From: an uncultured Collinsella sp.
Lineage (GTDB): Bacteria > Actinomycetota > Coriobacteriia > Coriobacteriales > Coriobacteriaceae
DNA: 5,053 nucleotides
NCBI GenBank assembly: GCA_900545055.1
Contig: UQXP01000082.1
Span: 1 to 5,053 of the forward strand
Reading direction: 5' to 3'
Part shown: one piece after another, positions 1 to 4,700 of the stretch
How the letters are laid out: each line of letters begins with the position of its first letter
Numbering within the stretch: the stretch's first letter is position 1
Notes under the pieces: generated by a model
The model's database searches: none
Seen by the model: the letters and a program-made list of their open reading frames with translations, nothing else
What the model was told of the DNA's origin: nothing
Translations under genes and position numbers: made by a program

Positions 1-102
1 GTGGTTGCCGAGCAGGGCACTCCGGCGCAGCTCAAGGCGGCAGGTGGAGAATTCGCCCGCATGGTTGCGCTGCAAAAGGAAGCGGCGGACTGGCAGCTGT
101 AG
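1..102 (+). CDS. ABC transporter ATP-binding protein, C-terminal fragment (5' part outside window)
   Basis: Reading frame 1 is open from the first base to a TAG at 100-102, giving 33 residues that begin VVAEQGTPAQLKAAGGEF and end in ADWQL. The pattern V-x-E-x-GT-x-x-x-L-x-x-x-G-x-[FY]-x-x-[ML]-x-x-x-Q is the usual tail of ABC exporter ATPase domains, just after the H-loop. There the GT(H)-x-EL segment closes the nucleotide-binding domain and a short helix ends the chain. It is probably a fused permease-ATPase exporter, but the membrane domain and Walker motifs lie upstream of the window, so the substrate cannot be told. No convincing terminator follows the stop, so some read-through toward the next gene is possible. 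The GTG at base 1 is an internal codon, not a start. Confidence 0.75.
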   Translation: MVAEQGTPAQLKAAGGEFARMVALQKEAADWQL

Positions 103-120
103 GAAAGGGGACCAAGATTT

Positions 121-137
121 CCAAAGGTTAACTTTGG
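121..137. promoter_or_regulatory. inverted repeat, possible metalloregulator operator (left)
   Basis: CCAAAG (121-126) and CTTTGG (132-137) are perfect 6-bp arms around GTTAA. The repeat abuts TTGACC at 138-143, a good -35 hexamer. Two related heptamers, GGTTAAC (126-132, read on from the left arm) and GGTTGAC (136-142), start 10 bp apart, about one helical turn. This is the geometry of a repressor site in front of the metal-transport genes. No regulator gene is in the window, so its identity (DtxR-like, ArsR-like or other) is unknown. Confidence 0.35.
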
Positions 138-167
138 TTGACCATAATAGTTCGACTAAACTAGTCT
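138..167 (+). promoter_or_regulatory. candidate promoter for the DUF6110-ATPase unit
   Basis: TTGACC at 138-143 matches the sigma-70-type -35 consensus at five of six positions. The best -10 at acceptable spacing is the weak TAGTCT at 162-167 (18-bp spacer). CATAAT at 143-148 is a better -10 hexamer but has no -35 at the right distance. The stretch is AT-richer than the surrounding DNA, as expected of a promoter, and lies about 80-110 nt before the ATG at 248. The exact start site cannot be decided by eye. Confidence 0.35.
154..166. promoter_or_regulatory. inverted repeat, possible operator (right)
   Basis: GACTA (154-158), AAC, TAGTC (162-166) is a perfect 5-bp inverted repeat in the putative -10 region. 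Together with the repeat at 121-137 it would bracket the promoter. Five-bp arms can arise by chance, so this is weak support taken alone. Confidence 0.3.
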
Positions 168-199
168 CAAAAGCGTGCTCGAGCAAACTAATGAACTCG

Positions 200-232
200 G
201 GTGCTAAGGCACCATGCCGCGCTTGTGCGGCA
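200..232 (+). other. two tandem short hairpins in the 5' leader
   Basis: GGTGC (200-204) pairs with GCACC (209-213) around TAAG. One base later TGCCGC (215-220) pairs with GCGGCA (227-232) around a 6-nt loop. The second stem ends directly before the AAGGGAG ribosome-binding site at 234-240. No U-tract follows, so these are not terminators. They could stabilise the leader or set ribosome access. I recognise no riboswitch class. Confidence 0.4.
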
Positions 233-247
233 AAAGGGAGAAGCAAC

Positions 248-493
248 ATGAAGAAGTCGACTTTTAACACCCTGCTTGTCGGTGGCGGTTTTCTGCTTGG
301 CACGGCCGGCATCAAGCTGCTTACCAGCGCTCCGGTAAAGAATGCCTGCGTGCAGGGTATCGCGTGCGGCATGCGCATCAAGAACGGCTACCAGGACATG
401 GTCGAGCAGGCCAAGGCCAATGTCGATGACATGGTTGCCGAGGCTGCTTACATCACCCAGAGCGAGGCCGCTGCTGACGAGGCAGCCGAGTAA
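248..493 (+). CDS. small membrane-anchored DUF6110-type protein, likely partner of the downstream P-type ATPase
   Basis: This 81-aa protein starts at ATG 248 behind a clear AGGGAG (235-240) with 7-nt spacing, so the longer upstream frame extension is not needed. After MKKSTFNT comes one hydrophobic, glycine-rich helix at about residues 8-26 (GGG at 12-14, G18, G21), a glycine-zipper-like face suited to helix packing. A linker with A28-P29 follows, then Cys34 and Cys40, and an acidic helical tail (about 46-81) ending in repeated E/D-A-A units. It looks like the DUF6110 family, which I recall from Coriobacteriia and clostridia beside heavy-metal P-type ATPases. The layout (short start, G/A-rich helix, AP junction, second helix, acidic tail) also recalls mycobacterial PacL (DUF1490) proteins. 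It ends 18 nt before the ATPase gene, implying one transcript. No His-rich metal motif is present. A role as ATPase chaperone or scaffold is inference. Confidence 0.8.
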   Translation: MKKSTFNTLLVGGGFLLGTAGIKLLTSAPVKNACVQGIACGMRIKNGYQDMVEQAKANVDDMVAEAAYITQSEAAADEAAE

Positions 494-511
494 CGCTCTC
501 AGGCACAAATT

Positions 512-2587
512 ATGAGATTCTCGATTATTAGCGAGATCCCCGGCAGGACCCGTCTTCAATTGGCGGGTCCTGTGCCAGAGAGCGATCTCGATGCACTTCT
601 TAAGCTTGGCGGCGACATCGACGGCGTGCACAAGGTGCGCGTCTACGGCCGCATCGGCCAGATGGCACTCGAATACGACGAGTCGCGCCGCGATGCCGTG
701 CTGGCCGCCGTCGGTGCGCTCGACGCTCAGGCCATTGCCGACGCAAAGACAGGCTACGTGATGCAGCTTGAGCCACGCAAGCACAAGCTCGTCATGGATC
801 TTGCCACACTTATCGGTGCCCATTACGCACGTCGCTGGTTCTTGCCGACGCCTCTGCGTGCGGTGTTTGTCGTGGCCGGTTACATGGCATTTTTGCGCGC
901 CGCTCTCCACGAGCTCTCGCAGCCGCGCCTGACCGTTCCTGTGCTCGACGCTTCGGCCATCGGTATCTCGTTTGTCAAACGTGATGTCGATACCGCGGGG
1001 CAGACGATGTTCCTGCTCAACGTGGGCGAGCTGCTCGAGGACTACACCCGCGCCATGAGCGAAAACGAGCTCATCAACTCGCTGCTCGATGTGCCCGACA
1101 AGGCGCAAAAGGTCGTCGGCGACACCGAGGTGAGCGTTGCCGCCACCGAGCTTGAGCCCGGCGACTTGGTCGCCGTTCGCACCGGCATGTCCATCTGCAT
1201 CGACGGTGTTGTCGAGCAGGGGAGCGCTATGGTCAACCAGGCGACCCTGACCGGCGAGCCACTGGCCGTCGAGCGCAGCGTGGGCGACGACGTGTTCGCC
1301 GGTACCGTCGTGGAAGACGGCAGCATCTTGGTGCGCGTGCGTGCCAACACGGCGCAAACCAAATTGCGCTCAATCGTCTCGCTCGTGCAGACGGCCGACT
1401 CGCTCAAGTCCGAGGGTCAGTCGCATATGGAGGACCTTGCCAATAAGATCGTCCCGTGGAACTTCCTGCTCGCGGGCCTGGTTGCGCTTACCACCCGCAG
1501 CCTCATCAAGACCTCAGCGGCACTGATGGTCGACTACTCGTGCGCACTCAAGCTCACGGGTTCCGTTGCCGTCATGACCGCTATGAGCGATGCTGCCAAG
1601 ATGGGCGTGATGGTCAAGGGCGCCAAGTACTTTGAGTCGTTTGCCAAGGCCGATACCATTGTGTTTGATAAGACCGGCACGCTTACCGAGGCGCAGCCGC
1701 GTCTTGCCTGCGTGCTCACCACCGATGGTTGGAGCGAGGACGAGGTTCTGCGCCTTTCCGCCTGCTTGGAGGAGCATTTTCCGCATCCGGTGGCGCGCGC
1801 TGTGGTCAACGCCGCCCGCGAGCGTGGGCTCGAGCATCGCGAGCGCCACGCCGCCGTCGAGTACATCGTGGCACACGGCATCGCTTCGTCCATCGAAGGG
1901 CGTCGCGCCATCATCGGTTCCGCGCACTTTGTATTCGAGGATGAGGGCGCACAGCTCGAATCCGACATCAAGGAGCGCATCGAGTCTCAGATGCAGGGCT
2001 TGTCGCCGCTGTACCTGGCGGTCGACGGCACGGTCGTGGGCGTGCTCGGCATCGAGGATCCGCTCAAGCCCGGCGTGCGCGAGGCCATTGCCGACCTGCA
2101 TGCGCTGGGCGTCAAGCATGTCGTTATGCTTACGGGCGATTCGGAGCGCACGGCCGAGCGCATTGCGCGAGAGGCAGGGGTCGACGAGTTTAAGGCCGAG
2201 CTGCTGCCCGAGGACAAGTACGCCTATGTGGAGCGCATTAAGAGCGAGGGGCGCCACGTTGCCATGGTGGGCGACGGCGTCAACGATTCGCCGGCGCTCG
2301 GTTTGGCCGATGTGGGCTTGGCAATGGGTGGCGGAAGCGACATCGCCAAGGAGGTCGCCGACGTCATCCTGGCGGATACCGATCTCGCTGCAATCGTGCG
2401 TCTACGCCGCATGAGCCAGGGCCTCATTGATCGTCTGACGAGCTCCTACTCTAAGGTGATGCTCACCAACTCGGCGCTCCTGGCGCTGGGCATTACCGGC
2501 GCGATTACCCCGCAGGCATCGTCACTGCTGCACAACGGCTCAACGATCGCCTACAGCCTGGGCAACGCAAAGGCTTACCTGCGTTAG
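512..2587 (+). CDS. heavy-metal P-type ATPase (P1B-like, atypical SCAL membrane motif, CxxC-less N-terminal domain)
   Basis: A 691-aa ion pump that couples ATP hydrolysis to metal movement across the cytoplasmic membrane. Residues 1-75 form a ferredoxin-like, HMA_2-type domain (GRTRLQL at 11-17) without the CxxC metal site. Hydrophobic segments lie near 95-130 and 141-175. The actuator domain carries TGEP (247-250). Paired helices follow at about 315-360, with SCAL at 343-346 where P1B pumps have CPC or SPC. The catalytic DKTGT (386-390, Asp386 phosphorylated), HP (425-426), TGDS (541-544) and GDGVNDSPAL (587-596) are all intact. The last helix pair includes HNGST (674-678). The chain is compact, ending soon after the final helix. 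ATG 512 has only a weak AGG (501-503) before it, so translation probably couples to the gene ending at 493. The substrate is not readable: Zn, Mn, Fe or Co are possible, and Cu is less likely without CPC. I am sure of the family but not of the metal. Confidence 0.93.
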   Translation: MRFSIISEIPGRTRLQLAGPVPESDLDALLKLGGDIDGVHKVRVYGRIGQMALEYDESRRDAVLAAVGALDAQAIADAKTGYVMQLEPRKHKLVMDLATLIGAHYARRWFLPTPLRAVFVVAGYMAFLRAALHELSQPRLTVPVLDASAIGISFVKRDVDTAGQTMFLLNVGELLEDYTRAMSENELINSLLDVPDKAQKVVGDTEVSVAATELEPGDLVAVRTGMSICIDGVVEQGSAMVNQATLTGEPLAVERSVGDDVFAGTVVEDGSILVRVRANTAQTKLRSIVSLVQTADSLKSEGQSHMEDLANKIVPWNFLLAGLVALTTRSLIKTSAALMVDYSCALKLTGSVAVMTAMSDAAKMGVMVKGAKYFESFAKADTIVFDKTGTLTEAQPRLACVLTTDGWSEDEVLRLSACLEEHFPHPVARAVVNAARERGLEHRERHAAVEYIVAHGIASSIEGRRAIIGSAHFVFEDEGAQLESDIKERIESQMQGLSPLYLAVDGTVVGVLGIEDPLKPGVREAIADLHALGVKHVVMLTGDSERTAERIAREAGVDEFKAELLPEDKYAYVERIKSEGRHVAMVGDGVNDSPALGLADVGLAMGGGSDIAKEVADVILADTDLAAIVRLRRMSQGLIDRLTSSYSKVMLTNSALLALGITGAITPQASSLLHNGSTIAYSLGNAKAYLR

Positions 2588-2611
2588 CAGACGTGTTCGC
2601 CCACGTTATCT

Positions 2612-2657
2612 GGCCTGCACCCAGACGGCATCGGTGCTGTCTGGGTGCAGGCCTTTT
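2612..2657 (+). terminator. strong rho-independent terminator after the ATPase gene
   Basis: GGCCTGCACCCAGAC (2612-2626) pairs perfectly with GTCTGGGTGCAGGCC (2639-2653). Pairing continues inward (2627-2630 with 2635-2638, including one G.U) to a TCGG tetraloop, giving a stem of about 19 bp. TTTT follows at 2654-2657, then GCATTTG. It isolates the metal-transport unit from the next operon, whose promoter begins at 2662. Confidence 0.93.
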
Positions 2658-2661
2658 GCAT

Positions 2662-2690
2662 TTGACCATTTGCTAGCTTCTCTATATAGT
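2662..2690 (+). promoter_or_regulatory. near-consensus promoter of the toxin-antitoxin operon
   Basis: TTGACC (2662-2667), a 17-bp spacer and TATAGT (2685-2690): five of six matches in each hexamer at ideal spacing. Transcription would start near 2697. The possible upstream GTG at 2689 lies inside this -10 box, which argues against it as the translation start. Confidence 0.8.
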
Positions 2691-2710
2691 GTTGCTAGCA
2701 GGGCTAGCAA
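2670..2710. promoter_or_regulatory. GCTAGC operator cluster over the toxin-antitoxin promoter
   Basis: GCTAGC occurs three times in 37 bp: 2672-2677 (in the spacer), 2694-2699 and 2703-2708 (around the start site). The last two form a perfect inverted repeat, TTGCTAGC (2692-2699), AGG, GCTAGCAA (2703-2710), and the first is also preceded by TT. Ribbon-helix-helix antitoxins typically bind such repeated palindromic half-sites and repress their own promoter. Binding would cover the -10 box and the start site. Confidence 0.65.
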
Positions 2711-2730
2711 TTGAAGGGAGCGGGATCGAC

Positions 2731-3084
2731 GTGGGTGCTGTTAGCGGCATGGCGCAGGTGAACGTTCGCGTGGATCGCCAGGTCAAGAACCGTGCCGAGG
2801 AGGCGATGCGGCTTTCGGGCGGGTCACTGCCCGAGCTCATCAAAAAGGTGGTGGCCAAGGTCGCGCAGGGTGGCGGGCAGTGCGAGGAAGTGCTTGCGGC
2901 CGTCGACGACCGGCATCGGACCGTCGCGCCCGATGCTCCGTTCGCCGCATCATGGGCGGTGGCTGATCAGCTTTACGCGGGCCTGGGCATCGCTACGTCG
3001 CCCGTGTCCGACGATCGCGATTGGGACACAATCTATTCCGAAGCCATGGACGAGCGCTATCGCCAAAAGGGGATGATCCTGTGA
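2731..3084 (+). CDS. ribbon-helix-helix antitoxin (RelB/DinJ-like N-terminus)
   Basis: A 117-aa protein and the likely antitoxin of the following PIN toxin. The start chosen is GTG 2731, 10 nt after a strong GAAGGGAG (2713-2720). GTG 2689 overlaps the -10 box, and ATG 2749 lacks a ribosome-binding site. Residues 7-45 fit a ribbon-helix-helix fold: the DNA-contacting strand AQVNVRVD (8-15), helix A (about 16-28), a turn with GGS (30-32), and helix B (33-45, LPELIKKVVAKVA). The opening MAQVNVRVD is typical of RelB/DinJ-type antitoxins. Residues 46-117 form a longer tail than usual for RelB, with an acidic stretch SDDRDWD (93-99), and probably wrap the toxin. The stop overlaps the toxin start by 4 nt, so the two are translationally coupled. 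Autorepression through the GCTAGC sites is likely. The RHH call is good; the pairing as a toxin-antitoxin system is inferred from gene order and family. Confidence 0.8.
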   Translation: MGAVSGMAQVNVRVDRQVKNRAEEAMRLSGGSLPELIKKVVAKVAQGGGQCEEVLAAVDDRHRTVAPDAPFAASWAVADQLYAGLGIATSPVSDDRDWDTIYSEAMDERYRQKGMIL

Positions 3085-3596
3085 GCGGGGCTCCCCTCAA
3101 AATAATGGTGGACGCCAACGTATGGGTTGATTCGTTTTGCGTCGACCATGCCGAGTCGCTTGCCGCGCGTGCGTTTATTGGGCAGGCGGCGGAGACGGGG
3201 GCGTTGCTGTTCTTTCCGGTGCATATCGCCAAGGACGTGCTGTACGTTGTCCAACACGAACTGAAGCGTAGCGTTCTTGCCAGCGGGGGAGCGCTCGACG
3301 AGGCTTCTGCCCGCGCGATTGGCGATGCGGCGCTGGCGTTTGTTCGGAATATGACCGAAAACGCTATGGCCGTGGGCGCTGATGCATCCGATCTGTGGCT
3401 AGCCGACAAATATCTGTCGCTCCATCGCGATTACGAGGACAACTTGGTACTCGCCGCGTGCAAGCGCGCGCAGGTCGATTACTTGGTGACCAACGATCGC
3501 AAACTGCTCGAACATGCCGATCTTGCAGCAAAGACACCTCGTCAAATGATGCCGATTCTTGCTTTGGCCGAACGCGGCGGCGCGGCTATCGGTTGA
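3081..3596 (+). CDS. PIN-domain toxin (predicted Mg2+-dependent ribonuclease)
   Basis: A 171-aa protein starting at GTG 3081, which overlaps the antitoxin stop as GTGA. AAAAGGGG (3065-3072) is a well-placed ribosome-binding site. PIN features in order: strand plus first acidic residue in KIMVDANVWVD (Asp11, Asn13, Asp17); a helix with Asp52 where the family usually has Glu; DYEDNLVLAACKRA (117-130) carrying the third acidic position (Asp117 or Asp120); and VDYLVTNDRKLL (132-143) with Asp139 as the fourth. LVLAA and LVTNDRKLL are hallmark PIN segments. Such proteins cleave RNA (tRNA, rRNA or mRNA) when freed from the antitoxin. At 171 aa it is somewhat longer than small VapC proteins, owing to an insertion around 60-110. 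The target RNA cannot be predicted. A housekeeping PIN nuclease is possible but less likely given the overlapping RHH gene. Confidence 0.85.
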   Translation: MSGAPLKIMVDANVWVDSFCVDHAESLAARAFIGQAAETGALLFFPVHIAKDVLYVVQHELKRSVLASGGALDEASARAIGDAALAFVRNMTENAMAVGADASDLWLADKYLSLHRDYEDNLVLAACKRAQVDYLVTNDRKLLEHADLAAKTPRQMMPILALAERGGAAIG

Positions 3597-3608
3597 CGCG
3601 AACGGTTT

Positions 3609-3656
3609 GCGGGCCTCTTGGACGACGATGCGCCAAGGGGCCCGCGTCTTCTATTT
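3609..3656 (+). terminator. terminator between convergent genes
   Basis: GCGGGCCTCTTGG (3609-3621) pairs with CCAAGGGGCCCGC (3633-3645) through 13 bp with a single G.U, around an 11-nt loop. GTCTTCTATTT follows on the plus strand, an interrupted U-tract. The minus-strand side lacks Ts after the stem (AAACCG), so it mainly ends the toxin-antitoxin transcript, although the stem could also slow the convergent gene's transcript. Confidence 0.7.
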
Positions 3657-4089
3657 ACAAAAGCTCGGCCTTAATGGCGGGACTTTCTGCGAGCTGCTCG
3701 GCTGCCTTTTCGTCGGAGCTGTCGAGTGCTGCCAGGCTGCGGTAGACCCACTCGTTGACCTGGGTGTTCTTGACGCCTGCGGTCTGCATAAGGGCACCTA
3801 CCTCGCGGATTGCTGCGAACAGATCGGCTTTGGGACCCGCGAGCTCGACCTCGATGCCGTGGTAGGCGGTCACGCCGCGGTTCTCACTCACGTGGTCGAT
3901 AAAGCCCTCGACGGTCTCAAGCTGCTGGGCGAGAGCTGCATCATCGTCAGCGTCCAGCGCGACGAGTGCGTTCGATACCGTGAGGGCGGGATGTCCGCAG
4001 GGGACAAAGCCCTCGATGACATCCATAGCTTCGGTAATGGTTGAGCCCAGGCCTGCGAGGGCATTGACGAGTTGCTGCTTGGTATCCAT
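3655..4089 (-). CDS. hypothetical acidic helical protein, function unknown
   Basis: A 144-aa protein on the minus strand. ATG (complement of 4087-4089) follows AAAGGA (complement of 4095-4100) by 5 nt, a textbook ribosome-binding site, and the TAA stop falls at 3657-3655. I do not recognise the family. It has no signal peptide or membrane segment, so it is probably cytoplasmic. It is alanine-, glutamate- and aspartate-rich and mostly helical. One Cys/His patch, PCGHP (30-34), is the only likely ligand cluster. Two stretches resemble each other: ALVALDADDDAALAQQLETV (41-60) and SLAALDSSDEKAAEQLAESP (118-137), suggesting an internal duplication. A middle section (72-101, GVTAYHGIEVELAG then a helix) looks more alpha/beta. 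It is transcribed away from the tmRNA and converges on the PIN toxin operon, so neither neighbour informs its role. It is a real gene by ribosome-binding site and protein-like composition. Confidence 0.75.
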   Translation of the reverse strand: MDTKQQLVNALAGLGSTITEAMDVIEGFVPCGHPALTVSNALVALDADDDAALAQQLETVEGFIDHVSENRGVTAYHGIEVELAGPKADLFAAIREVGALMQTAGVKNTQVNEWVYRSLAALDSSDEKAAEQLAESPAIKAELL

Positions 4090-4125
4090 AACGGTCCTTT
4101 CGACGGGTCAATTATGCTTGGCGAA

Positions 4126-4153
4126 AATATACGTGACGCGATCGGTAACAAAA
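4126..4153 (-). promoter_or_regulatory. candidate promoter for the minus-strand hypothetical gene
   Basis: On the minus strand TATATT (complement of 4126-4131) is a strong -10 hexamer. TTTTGT (complement of 4148-4153) sits 16 bp upstream as a modest -35. The start site would fall near 4119, giving a leader of about 30 nt before the ATG. The -35 is weak, so this is tentative. Confidence 0.4.
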
Positions 4154-4197
4154 GTGCGAAGTGCGGCGCACATTGGGGTCTTCACAGCTCGTGCATA

Positions 4198-4209
4198 GGA
4201 CAGCTGTCC
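4198..4209. promoter_or_regulatory. perfect 12-bp palindrome GGACAGCTGTCC
   Basis: A perfect 12-base palindrome, 15 bp upstream of the TAAGAT -10 candidate for ssrA, where a -35 element would lie. It could be a regulator site or chance. It has no loop and no T-run, so it is not a terminator. Confidence 0.35.
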
Positions 4210-4221
4210 GCTTTCAGAACG

Positions 4222-4230
4222 TGGTAAGAT
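4222..4230 (+). promoter_or_regulatory. extended -10 promoter candidate for ssrA
   Basis: TGGTAAGAT is an extended -10 (TGn followed by TAAGAT at 4225-4230), which can make up for the absent -35. Transcription would start near 4237, leaving a 5' leader of about 90 nt to be removed by RNase P before the mature tmRNA end at 4329. No better promoter is visible closer to the gene. Confidence 0.45.
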
Positions 4231-4243
4231 AACACTCCACAAG

Positions 4244-4257
4244 CGGGGCTCGCCCCG
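4244..4257 (+). other. short GC-rich hairpin in the ssrA leader
   Basis: CGGGG (4244-4248), CTCG, CCCCG (4253-4257) forms a compact 5-bp stem with a tetraloop. TATGTTCCTTG follows, which is not a proper U-tract, so terminator or attenuator function is doubtful. Confidence 0.3.
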
Positions 4258-4281
4258 TATGTTCCTTGAAAAGTCGACGGT

Positions 4282-4305
4282 TATCGGGTGTTTGCAGGCC
4301 CGATA
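4282..4305 (+). other. inverted repeat just upstream of mature tmRNA
   Basis: TATCGGG (4282-4288) and CCCGATA (4299-4305) are perfect 7-bp arms around a 10-nt loop, ending 23 nt before the tmRNA 5' end. In the precursor RNA it would form a stem next to the RNase P site. In DNA it could be an operator. Confidence 0.4.
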
Positions 4306-4328
4306 CCATCCAGACTTTCCCGACATTC

Positions 4329-4692
4329 GGGGGCGACTGGTTTCGACACGATAGCTCTGAGAGAGGAAGCAAGCCGAGGTCTCCTCGCCTCGTTAAACAG
4401 GGGTACCGTCAAATTGAATTGACAACAACTCTTCTTTTGAGCCTATGGCTCTCGCTGCTTAGTTTATAGCGGCGCGTCAACCCGGTGATTTCCCCGACAC
4501 CGGCGCGACGTCATGTTAGGGGAATGCTCCCGCGCACGTAATCGGTATGGCGCGGGCTAAGACCGAACCGGTTAGGACGCCGCGAGCGTGTCGCTGCGCG
4601 CAAAGCGTCCGAGACTAAACCAGCGACTGAGCTTGGAGATGCCAATCAGGGGGCTTTCGTGGACCGGAGTTCGATTCTCCGCGCCTCCACCA
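4329..4692 (+). ncRNA. ssrA: transfer-messenger RNA (tmRNA)
   Basis: A one-piece tmRNA of 364 nt, which rescues stalled ribosomes together with SmpB by acting first as alanyl-tRNA and then as mRNA for a degradation tag. The 5' end GGGGGCGACTGGTTTCGACA is diagnostic. GGGGGCG (4329-4335) pairs with CGCCTCC (4682-4688, one G.U) as the acceptor stem, followed by discriminator A4689 and encoded CCA (4690-4692). The T arm is CGGAG, TTCGATT, CTCCG (4665-4681). The tag frame sits at 4421-4462. Behind it a pseudoknot is visible: CCGGTG (4482-4487) with CACCGG (4498-4503), and its loop TTCCCC (4490-4495) with GGGGAA (4519-4524). smpB is not in the window. The ends are well fixed by the acceptor pairing. 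Confidence 0.97.
4421..4462 (+). other. tmRNA proteolysis-tag reading frame (DNNSSFEPMALAA)
   Basis: Read back from TAG (4460-4462), the only frame ending in the conserved ALAA degron gives 13 codons from GAC 4421: DNNSSFEPMALAA. An in-frame TGA lies two codons upstream (4415-4417), so the resume codon must be ATT 4418 or GAC 4421. GAC is the more likely, because resume codons generally start with G. The hydrophobic ALAA end is the ClpXP/ClpAP recognition signal in other bacteria. Confidence 0.8.
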
Positions 4693-4700
4693 ATAGTTAC

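Noticed and set aside
102..120. GGAAA...TTTCC hairpin after the ABC transporter stop
   Set aside because: It has only 5-bp arms, an 11-nt loop and no T-run, so it is too weak to call a terminator.
5..247. Upstream extension of the DUF6110-type protein to a 162-aa product
   Set aside because: The extension overlaps the ABC transporter gene and the promoter-like region and is Arg/Ser-rich. ATG 248 has a good ribosome-binding site and starts a typical membrane-anchored protein.
188..1357. 389-codon open frame on the minus strand, antisense to the DUF6110 gene and the ATPase N-terminus
   Set aside because: It lies opposite two strong genes, its translation is rich in His/Leu/Arg with no recognisable fold, and it has no ribosome-binding site. 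It is a by-product of GC-rich codon use on the plus strand.
1514..2414. Several long frames inside the ATPase gene (minus strand 1514-2257, plus strand 1632-2414)
   Set aside because: They overlap the intact catalytic domain of the ATPase and are Arg/Ser/Ala-rich, as out-of-frame translations of GC-rich genes are.
4266..4469. 67-aa plus-strand frame starting in the ssrA leader
   Set aside because: It runs into the structured tmRNA itself, so the RNA gene explains this sequence.
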